64,000 bases of DNA from the NCBI GenBank assembly GCA_965216725.1, contig CBDCGI010000007.1, forward strand, positions 324,592 through 388,591. Direction: 5' to 3'. The DNA is from JACZUI01 sp965216725. Lineage in GTDB: Bacteria > Actinomycetota > Acidimicrobiia > Spongiisociales > ZC4RG35. The position numbers were made by a program, and so were the translations under genes. Positions 49,407-57,731 of this stretch are shown piece by piece (within the stretch, counting starts at the first letter, position 1; each line of letters opens with the position of its first letter). Under the pieces are notes generated by a model, which made no database searches, had not been told where the DNA came from, and saw nothing but the letters and a program-made list of their open reading frames with translations.

Positions 49407-50087
49407 ATGGCTGACCAGAAAGGCTGTCTCTGGGTGGCCGACATCAGCGGCTTCACCGGATACCTCAACGAATCCGAGTTGGAGCATGCGGAGGGAACCC
49501 TCACCGACCTGTTGCAGGTGCTGATCGACAAGCCCGGGTCGCCGCTCATCGTCTCCAAACTGGAAGGTGACGCGGTCTTCGCCTACGCCATCGACGACGA
49601 GATGGCGGGCGGTCAAACCTTCTTGGAGCTAGTCGAGGACACCTATGTGGAGTTCAGGAGGACCATCGAACTCATGGTCCTGAACAACACGTGCCAGTGC
49701 AACGCATGCGCCAACGTCTCGTCCTTGGATCTCAAGTTCGTCATCCACCACGGTGAGTTTCGGATGCAAGAGGTGGGCGGGTTCAGCGAGTTGGTGGGGT
49801 CCGATGTCAATCTGGTGCACCGGCTCATGAAGAACTCGGTGGCCGAGGCAACCGGCATCCGTGCCTATTGCCTTTACACAGATCAGGCCCGACGGGCTCT
49901 GGGGCTCGAGGAGATAGCGGACCTGACTCCCCACAAGGAAGAGGTCGCTGATTTCGGAGACCTCGACACCTGGGTTCAGGACCTGGGCGCCATGTACGAA
50001 GAACGGCGACACGGCGCGAAGGTGGAACTGGGTGACGAAGAGGTGATGCTCACTATCACGACCCATCGGGGACAACGTTGCCGATGA
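49407..50087 (+). CDS. DUF2652 domain protein (cyclase-like fold)
   Basis: A 226-residue protein starting GCLWVADISGFTGYLNESELEHAEGTLTDLLQVL, the DUF2652 pattern, which resembles the metal-binding start of class III nucleotide cyclases (ADISGFT). Further elements are SKLEGDAVFAY, a CQCNACANV cysteine cluster, KFVIHHGEF and VGSDVNLVHRLMKNS. The end (THRGQRCR) is unlike the family, and the next frame continues without a gap into an SRPBCC domain, so the two may be one gene split by a frameshift near 50062-50078. The in-frame ATG at 49377 is an alternative start. Confidence 0.8.
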   Translation: MADQKGCLWVADISGFTGYLNESELEHAEGTLTDLLQVLIDKPGSPLIVSKLEGDAVFAYAIDDEMAGGQTFLELVEDTYVEFRRTIELMVLNNTCQCNACANVSSLDLKFVIHHGEFRMQEVGGFSELVGSDVNLVHRLMKNSVAEATGIRAYCLYTDQARRALGLEEIADLTPHKEEVADFGDLDTWVQDLGAMYEERRHGAKVELGDEEVMLTITTHRGQRCR

Positions 50088-50584
50088 AGCCCTCCGAGGT
50101 CTGGAATTACCTCGCTGCCCCAGAGTTTCGGGCGCTGCTCACAGGGTCGGACAAGCAGGTCATCACCGACCGGGCGGGAGGACGCACGGGATTGGGAAGC
50201 GTCTACCAGTGCTACCACGGCAAAGACGTGGTTCCTCAGGTCGTCGTGGAGTGGGACCCATTCCGGCGGGTGGTAACCGAGGAGACGTGGACGGGGCCCT
50301 GGAAGGCGAAGTCGATCGCGGTAATCGAACTTGCCGAGGACGATGCGGGCACCACGATGACGAGGACGTTCGGGAGAATCGACGCATCGCGGTCGGTCAC
50401 CGCACTGGGGAAGGTGTTGATGCCGAGCATGATGAGAAAGGTGCTGACCAAGAACACTCAGCGTTTCGTAGACGCCGCGGTCGCCGACCGGGAAGCTCGA
50501 AAGCACGTCGACCCCAGGATCGAGATCACCCAGGCCTCGATCATCGATGCAGCACGTTCCAGCCTGAGGCAACCAGCCGGATGA
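50078..50584 (+). CDS. SRPBCC-domain protein, probably the C-terminal half of the DUF2652 gene
   Basis: A 168-residue frame with LPMKPSEVWNYLAAPEFRALLTGSDKQVI, GSVYQCYHGKDVVPQVVVEWDPFRRVVTEETW and GTTMTRTFGRI, the layout of START/SRPBCC ligand-binding proteins. It begins with TTG inside the end of the DUF2652 frame. Reading this frame backwards gives SGTTLPM, which joins smoothly to the TITTH of the upstream frame. In relatives DUF2652 and SRPBCC occur in one protein, as I recall, so a one-base indel is likely. If real as split, the pair would be translationally coupled. Confidence 0.65.
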   Translation: MPMKPSEVWNYLAAPEFRALLTGSDKQVITDRAGGRTGLGSVYQCYHGKDVVPQVVVEWDPFRRVVTEETWTGPWKAKSIAVIELAEDDAGTTMTRTFGRIDASRSVTALGKVLMPSMMRKVLTKNTQRFVDAAVADREARKHVDPRIEITQASIIDAARSSLRQPAG

Positions 50585-50771
50585 TCTGCGCTACCCAGAG
50601 GCAGATCCTCGACGACGCCTCCAGCTGACCCCCGTGGGACTTTCGCCACCATCGTTTAAGGACCAGATGCCGCCGGATAGGGTCCAAAGGTCCTTGCAAC
50701 TACGCGGGTGTTGAAGGAACCCTTGACTCAGCCCCATAAGTGGGATTCACAGAATCCTCGGAAAGGAACTC

Positions 50772-51185
50772 ATGAGACGATCTGCATACCTAGCGACCGT
50801 CGTGGTCGGTGTGCTCTTCATCGTTGCCGGACTTGGCACCTGGATTCTGGTGAGCAACACGCTTGCTGATCAGAAGATCGTGGTGTCCGACGACGCCAGC
50901 TGCCTCGCAGGCAACGATGTGAATGGGCCGTTCAGCGCATACTGCGAAGCCCGCATCATCGACGAGCACACCCTGGACGCGACCGGTGGCTTGACCTACG
51001 CCGAACTCGACCGTGAGGATCCTCTCCGTCAGGTGGCGGCCCAGTCGGCCTTCCTCCAGGCGTCACTGTTCACCTCGGTTGTCGCGTTTGGCGTGGCGGG
51101 GATGGCCATCGTCGCCGGAATCCTGTTCATCCTGATCGGCCTTGGGATGAAGGACGTCGGCGAGCACCTCGACGCTCAGACCTAG
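50772..51185 (+). CDS. Two-helix membrane protein
   Basis: A 137-residue protein with an N-terminal helix (AYLATVVVGVLFIVAGLGTWILV), an exported loop of about 60 residues with two Cys (SCLAGNDVNGPFSAYCEA) that probably form a disulfide, and a C-terminal helix (TSVVAFGVAGMAIVAGILFILIGLG). Relatives are sometimes labelled 'aromatic ring-opening dioxygenase LigA' in databases, which the sequence does not support. AAAGGA lies 7 bases before the ATG. Its 3' end overlaps the convergent Ddn-like gene by 59 bases. Confidence 0.72.
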   Translation: MRRSAYLATVVVGVLFIVAGLGTWILVSNTLADQKIVVSDDASCLAGNDVNGPFSAYCEARIIDEHTLDATGGLTYAELDREDPLRQVAAQSAFLQASLFTSVVAFGVAGMAIVAGILFILIGLGMKDVGEHLDAQT

Positions 51186-51570
51186 GAAATCGCACCGGGT
51201 GGAACCTTATGAACGGGGCATTGTCCACCCACCTGTCAAGGCTCGCCTCCACTCGTTCTGGAGGCGAGCCCCAGCTTTCGAGGAGAGCCCGACGAAGGAT
51301 GTTCGCCCGCTCCCCCGCATCGGCCTCTGGCTCACCTCTTGCGGGTACGTCGGCCATCACACCACGCTTGAGATGAATAACGAATTCCGGATTGGCCCTG
51401 ATGTTCGCCTCCCAGTCGCGTTTCCTCCCGGGGCGGCCCGTCAGGTAGTAGTCACCATCGAATTGGTGGAAGTAGATCTCGATTCTCCGGGGCAGCCCGC
51501 TCTTGCGCCCGGTAGTGGTGATGTCGGCGATGCCCCCTCGGTCCATCGCTTTCTTGATCGCAGCGTCCAT
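51127..51570 (-). CDS. F420-dependent nitroreductase-family protein (Ddn-like), second copy
   Basis: A 147-residue split-barrel protein with GGIADITTTGRKSGLPRRIEIYFHQFDGDYYLTGRPGRKRDWEANIRANPEFVIHLK, the FDOR/Ddn family pattern including the TGRKSG cofactor-phosphate loop. It is distinct from the copy at 35129. The C-terminal tail is basic (RSERRGARRRPSSQG) and may be extended by the convergent overlap. The role is probably F420H2-dependent reduction or heme/flavin binding. Confidence 0.83.
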   Translation of the reverse strand: MDAAIKKAMDRGGIADITTTGRKSGLPRRIEIYFHQFDGDYYLTGRPGRKRDWEANIRANPEFVIHLKRGVMADVPARGEPEADAGERANILRRALLESWGSPPERVEASLDRWVDNAPFIRFHPVRFPRSERRGARRRPSSQGRSG

Positions 51571-51622
51571 GTCTCGACCAACAGGGCCGCCTTCTCAGAT
51601 GTTCCCCAGGTAGCGTGACCTG

Positions 51623-52837
51623 ATGGGCCAGAACATCGACGTGAGAGCGGTGCCGATGGGAAACGTGGCGATGTTCGCAACCAATCGGTCTTTCACCGGG
51701 CAGGACCCCAGAGTGTTCACCGCGCCACCGGAGAACGGTGCGGATTGGCCATCTGTCCTCGCCTCACGTCTCTTCGATTCCGTCGACGATGTCGATCACG
51801 TTCATGTCCTGTCCAACGTCGTGACCGTCGGCCGCCACACCGGGTGGAGCGACGACGACGTGGAAAGTGCCACAGAAGTCATCGAAAACCTGTTCGTTTT
51901 CTACAGAGCCGAGAGCCCTGAGGAGCACGACCAGGCCCTCCGCGATCAGCACTACAACGCCACCATCACCCACATTCGGGCTCACAACCCCGACCTTTGG
52001 GTCTTCAGGGTCAAGCCCGACGAGCCGGCTGAGCCTTTTGACGCCGGCCAATACACGACTCTTGCCCTGGGCTATTGGGAGCCCCGCGCCGACGACGCCG
52101 TCGAGGAGTTCACCACCGAGCAACGTGAGAAGCTGGCACGTCGCTCGTATTCGGTGTCGAGTTCGATGATCGACGAGGACGGGGAGCTGCGACCACCGCA
52201 CACCGAAGAGATCGAGTTCTACGTTGTCCGCGTCGAGCCAACGGAGGACAGAATCCCGGCGCTCACCCCCCGGATTTTCACGAAGGACGAGGGTGACCGG
52301 ATCTTCATGGGAAGGAAGTTCACCGGGCATTACACACTCGAGGGGGTAGAGCCCGGGGACACCGTTGTCTTCCTGAGCACCGGAACCGGCGAGGCGCCTC
52401 AGAACGCGATGATCGCCGAGCTCTTACGTCGCGGCCACAAAGGGCAGATCCTCAACGCTGTGTGCGTGAGATACAAGACCGACCTCGCATATACGTCGGA
52501 GCACGCCGTGCTCAGCGAACGTCACCGCAACTACACCTACATCACTCTCACCACGCGGGAACCGGAGACCATCAACAACAAGGTGTACATCCAGGACTTG
52601 ATTTCGTCAGGGCGTCTCGAGGAAGAGCTTGGTGGCCCTCTCGATCCCTCCCACACACACGTCTACCTGTGTGGCAACCCGTCGATGATCGGGCTCCCGG
52701 AATGGGACGAAGACGGGTCGGCTAGCTTCCCCGACGTTGTTGGAGTGTGTCAACTGCTCCACGAGCGCGGCTTCACCATCGATCGCCGGCGGGAGCGGGG
52801 TGAGGTCCACTACGAGGAGTACTGGACCGACAAGTAG
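51623..52837 (+). CDS. Nfu N-terminal domain fused to ferredoxin-NADP reductase-like domain
   Basis: A 404-residue protein. Residues 1-100 (FATNRSFTG, WPSVLASRLFDSVDDVDHVHVLSNVVTVGR, ATEVIENLFVF) look like the N-terminal domain of NFU Fe-S scaffold proteins, without the C-terminal CxxC domain. Residues 115-404 are a flavin reductase of the FNR class: DAGQYTTLALGYWEP and RRSYSVSSS for FAD, VEFYVVRVE-like EIEFYVVRVEPTE, GDTVVFLSTGTGEAPQNAMIAELL for NAD(P), and HVYLCGNPSMIG. It should transfer electrons from NAD(P)H to ferredoxin or flavodoxin. The added Nfu_N domain could direct reducing power to Fe-S assembly. Confidence 0.8.
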   Translation: MGQNIDVRAVPMGNVAMFATNRSFTGQDPRVFTAPPENGADWPSVLASRLFDSVDDVDHVHVLSNVVTVGRHTGWSDDDVESATEVIENLFVFYRAESPEEHDQALRDQHYNATITHIRAHNPDLWVFRVKPDEPAEPFDAGQYTTLALGYWEPRADDAVEEFTTEQREKLARRSYSVSSSMIDEDGELRPPHTEEIEFYVVRVEPTEDRIPALTPRIFTKDEGDRIFMGRKFTGHYTLEGVEPGDTVVFLSTGTGEAPQNAMIAELLRRGHKGQILNAVCVRYKTDLAYTSEHAVLSERHRNYTYITLTTREPETINNKVYIQDLISSGRLEEELGGPLDPSHTHVYLCGNPSMIGLPEWDEDGSASFPDVVGVCQLLHERGFTIDRRRERGEVHYEEYWTDK

Positions 52838-52880
52838 GTCTTGGCGTCGGCTCCGCAGCCGATCTATCTGCCGGAACGGC

Positions 52881-55148
52881 TCAGGTCCTTCGACGTTGCG
52901 CCTGAGCGACCGCGATGGCAGTCATGTTGACGACGTCGCTCACCGAAGCGTCCCGCTGCAGGACATGCACCGTCCTGGAGAGCCCGTTCAAGATCGGCCC
53001 GATCACCTCGGCGTCGCCGAGTCGGTTCAACAGCTTGTAAGAGGCGTTTGCCGCCGTCAGGTTGGGGAACACAACCACGTTGGCCGCCCTGTTCATCGGT
53101 CCTCCGGGGCGCCGGGACCGCATCAGGTCGTTGACCACGGCCGTGTCGGCCTGCATCTCACCATCGGCGGGTATGTCGGGTCGAGCCGCCTGGAAGAGCT
53201 CGACGGCGCGGCGCACCCGAGCCGGCTCGTCGCCGCCCGCAGAACCGAAGTCCGAGTAGCTGACGAACGCAACTCGCGGTGCACGGTCGAAGTCCTCCTC
53301 GGCGGTCTTGACGGCAGCGAGGGCAATCTCGGCAAGTTGCTCCGAAGATGGCTCGATGTTCACCGCGCAGTCGGTGAAGAAATAGGGGGTGCCACCCACC
53401 ATCACGATGTAGACCGAGCTGACGATGGACCGGCTTGGCTCGACTTGGATCACCTGAAGGGCGGGCCTGATCGTCTCCGGGTAATGGGTGGTGAGCCCGC
53501 CGAGTACCGCGTCGGCATCACCCTCCCGGACCATGAGACAGGCGTACATGTTGGGGTCAACCGTTCGTCGCATGGCCTCCTGGAGCGACATGCCCCGATG
53601 ACGCCGGAGTTTCTCGAGAACCGACGCGTAATGCCGCCGCTTCTGGTCCTCGCGTGTGGAGTCGATGACGGACATCCCGTCCAGCGAGATCCCGGACTCC
53701 GATGCCAAGGCCTCGATCTTCACATGGTCACCGAGGAGAATCGGGGAGGCGATGCCCTCATCCGTCACTCTTCTGGCGGCCCGGATGATCCGGAGGTCGT
53801 CGGCGTGGGGGAAGGCCACTTTCCTCGGCTCGGCGATGGCCTTGGCCGTGATGGAGTGGATCAACGCGTGAGACGCCCTGAAGCGAGTCTGAAGGCGAGT
53901 CTCGTATTCGTCGCCTTCTCCCAAAGGATGCCGCGCCAAGCCCTCAGCCACAGCTGCCCGCGCCACTGCCGGGGCGACCCGCCACAGCACTCTCGGGTCG
54001 AACGGTTTCGGTATGAGGTAATCGGGCCCGAATCGAAGCTGATCCAAACCGTACGCACGCAAGACCGAATCGCTGACGGGCTCTTTGGCCAGGTCCGCAA
54101 GTGCTTTCGCGGCAGCGATCTTCATTCCTTCGGACACTCCTCTCGACCTCACATCGAGGGCACCCCGGAAGATGAACGGGAAACCGAGGACGTTGTTCAC
54201 CTGATTGGGGAAGTCGCTCCTGCCCGTGGCCATGATCACGTCGGGCCGAGCCGACTTCGCGTCCGGATATGAGATCTCAGGATCCGGATTGGCCAGGGCG
54301 AACACGATCGGCGAGTCGGCCATCGACTGGACCATCTCTTTGCTCACGATCCCCGCCACCGCCACTCCCACCAGGACGTCGGCGCCGACCATGGCGTCCT
54401 CAAGAGTGACGGCCGGCGTGTCGCGGGCAAACTCCTCTTTGACGTCGACCAGGTCATTGCGCCTCGTCGACAGCACCCCTTGCGCATCGGTCATCAAGAT
54501 GTTCTCCGGTTCCACGCCCAATTCGATGAAGAACCGGGCGGAGGCGATCCCGGCTGCGCCCGCACCTGCAAAGACCACCTTGGTTTCAGCGATATTGCGG
54601 CCCGTGAGCTCGATTGCGTTGAGGAAGGCGGCGCCACCGATGATCGCGGTGCCGTGTTGGTCGTCGTGGAACACCGGGATATCTAGTCGTTCCCTCAGCG
54701 TCTCCTCGATGTAGAAGCACTCAGGCGACTTGATGTCCTCGAGGTTGATCCCGCCCACTGTGGGAGCGAGCATCTCGCAGAACCTGATGATGTCGTCGGG
54801 ATCGGAGGCGTCGATCTCGATGTCGAACACGTCGATGTCGGCGAACCTCTTGAATAGCACCGCTTTTCCTTCCATGACCGGCTTTCCGGCCAGGGCGCCG
54901 ATATTGCCCAGGCCGAGCACAGCACTCCCATTGGAAACCACGGCAACGAGGTTGCCCCTATTGGTGTAGCGGAAGGCCGCTTCGGGGTCATCGGCTATCT
55001 CCAGACACGGTTCCGCCACCCCGGGCGTGTAGGCGAGGCTGAGATCTGCCTGAGTCGCTGTCGGCTTGGTGGAGCGAATCGCGATCTTGCCCGGCGTCGG
55101 CTGCTCGTGATAGACGAGGGCCTCTGAGAAGCGGGAGTGTTCAGACAT
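52881..55148 (-). CDS. maeB: NADP-dependent malic enzyme with phosphotransacetylase-like domain
   Basis: A 755-residue MaeB-type enzyme. The malic enzyme part (1-420) has LSLAYTPGVAEPC, GLGNIGALAGKPVMEGKAVLFKRFADIDVFDIE with the catalytic Lys, HDDQHGTAIIGGAAFLNA and VVFAGAGAAGIASARFF for NADP. The C-terminal 320 residues resemble phosphate acetyltransferase (IRAARRVTDEGIASPILLGD, PETIRPALQVIQVEPSR, YFFTDCAVNIEPS, VVFPNLTAANASYKLLNRLG). This part is regulatory in characterised enzymes and binds acetyl-CoA. It makes pyruvate and NADPH from malate. It is convergent with the reductase gene. Confidence 0.94.
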   Translation of the reverse strand: MSEHSRFSEALVYHEQPTPGKIAIRSTKPTATQADLSLAYTPGVAEPCLEIADDPEAAFRYTNRGNLVAVVSNGSAVLGLGNIGALAGKPVMEGKAVLFKRFADIDVFDIEIDASDPDDIIRFCEMLAPTVGGINLEDIKSPECFYIEETLRERLDIPVFHDDQHGTAIIGGAAFLNAIELTGRNIAETKVVFAGAGAAGIASARFFIELGVEPENILMTDAQGVLSTRRNDLVDVKEEFARDTPAVTLEDAMVGADVLVGVAVAGIVSKEMVQSMADSPIVFALANPDPEISYPDAKSARPDVIMATGRSDFPNQVNNVLGFPFIFRGALDVRSRGVSEGMKIAAAKALADLAKEPVSDSVLRAYGLDQLRFGPDYLIPKPFDPRVLWRVAPAVARAAVAEGLARHPLGEGDEYETRLQTRFRASHALIHSITAKAIAEPRKVAFPHADDLRIIRAARRVTDEGIASPILLGDHVKIEALASESGISLDGMSVIDSTREDQKRRHYASVLEKLRRHRGMSLQEAMRRTVDPNMYACLMVREGDADAVLGGLTTHYPETIRPALQVIQVEPSRSIVSSVYIVMVGGTPYFFTDCAVNIEPSSEQLAEIALAAVKTAEEDFDRAPRVAFVSYSDFGSAGGDEPARVRRAVELFQAARPDIPADGEMQADTAVVNDLMRSRRPGGPMNRAANVVVFPNLTAANASYKLLNRLGDAEVIGPILNGLSRTVHVLQRDASVSDVVNMTAIAVAQAQRRRT

Positions 55149-55254
55149 CCCACAACCCTACTTCCCACCGGGCAGGCCTCCTCAGGCCCATGCCGCCGAT
55201 CCGGAGTACCTCACCGGTCGCACTCGCCCTTGCCCACCATCCCTGCGAGAATCG

Positions 55255-55569
55255 ATGGTGATGATGACGACCGATCTGCCGATTTCTGCGAACAACGGCT
55301 TCAAGGTGATGACTGGGTGGCGTGTTGGCCAAGCCCCAGAAGAGTCAACGACCCGCTCCGGGCTCCTCGTTCCGATCGGCACCAAAGATGGCAACGACGC
55401 GCTTGATCTGATCGACGTCGAGTCTGGCCAGCGTTTCTGGGCCGTTCCCACCGGCGCGTGGCGCTTCATATGGCCTCCGAGCGGCAAGCCTGTGATTGCC
55501 GTACGCGAGTCTCAGATCATCGCCGAAGAGGAGCTGGATCACGTAGGTGACGAGGGCCAATACCTCTGA
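55255..55569 (+). CDS. Hypothetical protein
   Basis: A 104-residue protein with SGLLVPIGTKDGNDALDLIDVESGQRFWAVPTGAWRFIWPPSGKPVIAVRESQIIAEEEL. The arrangement of a GLLVP strand and a late VRESQIIAEEE strand is faintly like the GroES barrel, but the mobile loop and core residues do not match, so I leave the function open. Several in-frame Met codons occur at the start (M1, M3, M4). It lies between maeB (divergent) and hflX (same strand, 69 bp downstream). Confidence 0.5.
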   Translation: MVMMTTDLPISANNGFKVMTGWRVGQAPEESTTRSGLLVPIGTKDGNDALDLIDVESGQRFWAVPTGAWRFIWPPSGKPVIAVRESQIIAEEELDHVGDEGQYL

Positions 55570-55638
55570 GCCCGTCGCTAATTCGCCGGCACCACCTCCC
55601 GACTGCAGCCAACATCGGACCCGGCCTATCAACCGCAT

Positions 55639-56946
55639 ATGACTTCTGACCACCTACGCCGCTCCAGACGCCGACTTACCGCCACCGTCACCGATCTCGA
55701 CGTCGCGGTCCAACGAGCCTTTTTGATCAGTGTGATTTCACCGGGCCTTGCCGAGATCGATGTCGAGCGAAGCCTCGACGAGTTGGCATTGCTGACCTCA
55801 ACATCCGGCTCGGACCCTGTGGACAGCGAGATGGTGCGTCGACGCGACATCGATCCCGCCACCTACATCGGCTCCGGCAAAGCCACCGAGCTGGCGGGGC
55901 TGACCACGGCACTCGACATCGACGTCGTGGTGTTCGACAACGACCTGACACCGGCCCAGCAGCGAAACCTGCAGAAGATTTTCCACTGCGACGTCGTCGA
56001 CCGTGAGGCCGTGATTCTCGACATCTTCGCCCAGCATGCAACGTCGAAGGTTGGCGCCCTGCAGGTGGAGCTTGCGATGCATAAGTACAACTTGCCAAGG
56101 CTGCGTGGCAAAGGCCGAGACCTTTCCCAGCAGGGATTTGGGGTCTTGGCCCGAGGCCCTGGGGAGACCAAGCTGGAAACCGACCGTCGACGGATCATGG
56201 AGCGCATCTCCCGTATCGAGCGTGATCTCAAGGCAGCCTCAGGTCATCGCGAGACTCAACGGAAGTCGAGGAAGCGTCGTTCCACCCCTCAAGTTGGGAT
56301 CGTCGGATACACCAATACCGGAAAGTCGACAATGCACAACGCCCTCACCGGCGCTGATGTGCTCGCCCGAGATCAGCTGTTTGCGACCCTCGACTCAACA
56401 GTCCGCCAACTCGATCTCGCCGACAAACGCACAATCGTCCTCGCAGACACCGTGGGCTTTGTACGCCGGCTGCCACACCATCTCGTCGAGGCTTTTCGCT
56501 CGACGCTTTCCGAGGTCAACGAGGCGGACTTGCTCATGCATGTCATTGACTCTTCGGACCCCGACCCGGCCGGCCAGATCGCCGCTGTGAGAGAAGTCTT
56601 AGCCGAGATCGGGGCCGTCGGAATCCCCGAGATCCTGGTCTTCAACAAGACAGATCTGATCGACGAGCAGACCCGCCGGCGACTCGCCAACCTCTACCCC
56701 GACGCCGCACTGGTATCTGCCTTGACCGGGGAAGGTCTGCAGCGAGTCGAAGAGCTGATCGCCGATCATTTGAGCCGGGCCCTGGTGGCCTTGACCATCG
56801 AAGTGCCTTATGACCGGGGCGACGTGGTGGCAGCCGCTCATCGCGTCGGCGAGGTACTCGCCGAGAAACACGACGACGGCGGGACGATCCTGGAGGTGAG
56901 GGTTCCCGTGCACGCCGTCAGCAGCTTCGCCGAGTTCAGCCTCTGA
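55639..56946 (+). CDS. hflX: Ribosome-associated GTPase HflX
   Basis: A 435-residue translational GTPase that splits stalled or hibernating 70S ribosomes. The N-terminal HflX domain has YIGSGKATELAGL, FDNDLTPAQQRNLQKIF, VVDREAVILDIFAQHA and ARGPGETKLETDRR. The G domain has G1 GYTNTGKSTMHNAL, G2/G3 region FATLDSTVRQLD and ADTVGFVRRLPHHLVEAFRSTL, and G4 VFNKTDLID. The 3' end overlaps ppgK by 11 bases tail to tail. Confidence 0.95.
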   Translation: MTSDHLRRSRRRLTATVTDLDVAVQRAFLISVISPGLAEIDVERSLDELALLTSTSGSDPVDSEMVRRRDIDPATYIGSGKATELAGLTTALDIDVVVFDNDLTPAQQRNLQKIFHCDVVDREAVILDIFAQHATSKVGALQVELAMHKYNLPRLRGKGRDLSQQGFGVLARGPGETKLETDRRRIMERISRIERDLKAASGHRETQRKSRKRRSTPQVGIVGYTNTGKSTMHNALTGADVLARDQLFATLDSTVRQLDLADKRTIVLADTVGFVRRLPHHLVEAFRSTLSEVNEADLLMHVIDSSDPDPAGQIAAVREVLAEIGAVGIPEILVFNKTDLIDEQTRRRLANLYPDAALVSALTGEGLQRVEELIADHLSRALVALTIEVPYDRGDVVAAAHRVGEVLAEKHDDGGTILEVRVPVHAVSSFAEFSL

Positions 56947-57676
56947 CCAGCAGGGCAGCGCCCACAATTCCGGCGTTGTTCCTCATCTCGGCAGGGACGA
57001 GAGGCAGGGAAGGGTCGATCTGGTCTTTGAACCGATCCCAACGCTTGGCTGCGCCACCTCCGAAGACCATCAGGTCGGGTGTGAGCAGCGACTCGACATA
57101 TTTCAGGAATTCGTTCGCCCTTGGGCCCCATTCCTCCCACTCCAAGCCTTCGTCTTCTCGAGCCTTCGCCGAGTACTTGAGCTCTGCCGGCCGTACCCCT
57201 CCCAGCTCGAGTTGGCCAAGCTCGATGTTGGGGATGAGGGCCCCCCGATAGACGAGAGCACTCCCAATCCCCGTCCCGAACGTGAGAACCACGACCAGCC
57301 CGTCCACGTCTCGAGCCGCGCCGAAAGTGGCTTCGGCCAGGCCGGCCGTGTCTGCATCGTTCCTTATCTCGACATGACGATCCAATGCCGCGGCGAACAA
57401 CTCGCCGGCGTTGACACCGATCCACGACGAATCGATGTTGTTGGCAGTGAACACTTTTCCACCCTTGATCACCGAGGGAAAGCCCAGGCCGACCGGCCCT
57501 TCGAGCCCCAGCTCCGAGACCACCCCCTGCACGACCTCGGCCACGGCACCCGGCACAGCGGGCTTTGGCGTCTTGGCCCGCACTCTCTCCGAGACGAGCT
57601 GCCCGGTCTCAACGTCGACGAGGGCCCCTTTGATCCCAGTGCCCCCGACATCTACGCCTATTCGCAACGTGGTCAC
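56936..57676 (-). CDS. ppgK: Polyphosphate glucokinase
   Basis: ROK-family sugar kinase of 246 residues, using polyphosphate (and ATP) to make glucose 6-phosphate. It has IGVDVGGTGIKGALVDVETG as phosphate-1 motif, GLGFPSVIKGGKVFTANNIDSSW in the sugar site, the catalytic Asp in RNDADTAGLAEATFG, LTFGTGIGSALVYRG and GGGAAKRWDRFK. These are the PpgK-specific forms seen in mycobacteria. It lies next to gnd, so glucose 6-phosphate from PpgK could feed the pentose phosphate route. Confidence 0.93.
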   Translation of the reverse strand: MTTLRIGVDVGGTGIKGALVDVETGQLVSERVRAKTPKPAVPGAVAEVVQGVVSELGLEGPVGLGFPSVIKGGKVFTANNIDSSWIGVNAGELFAAALDRHVEIRNDADTAGLAEATFGAARDVDGLVVVLTFGTGIGSALVYRGALIPNIELGQLELGGVRPAELKYSAKAREDEGLEWEEWGPRANEFLKYVESLLTPDLMVFGGGAAKRWDRFKDQIDPSLPLVPAEMRNNAGIVGAALLVRG

Positions 57677-57731
57677 GGCGAGCGAGATTAGGGATTGTCA
57701 TGCCTTCCCTCCACACGGTTAGCCTCGTCGC

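Noticed and set aside
50772..51185. Aromatic ring-opening dioxygenase LigA
   Set aside because: The sequence is a two-helix membrane protein with no LigA features; the label is a known database artefact for such proteins.
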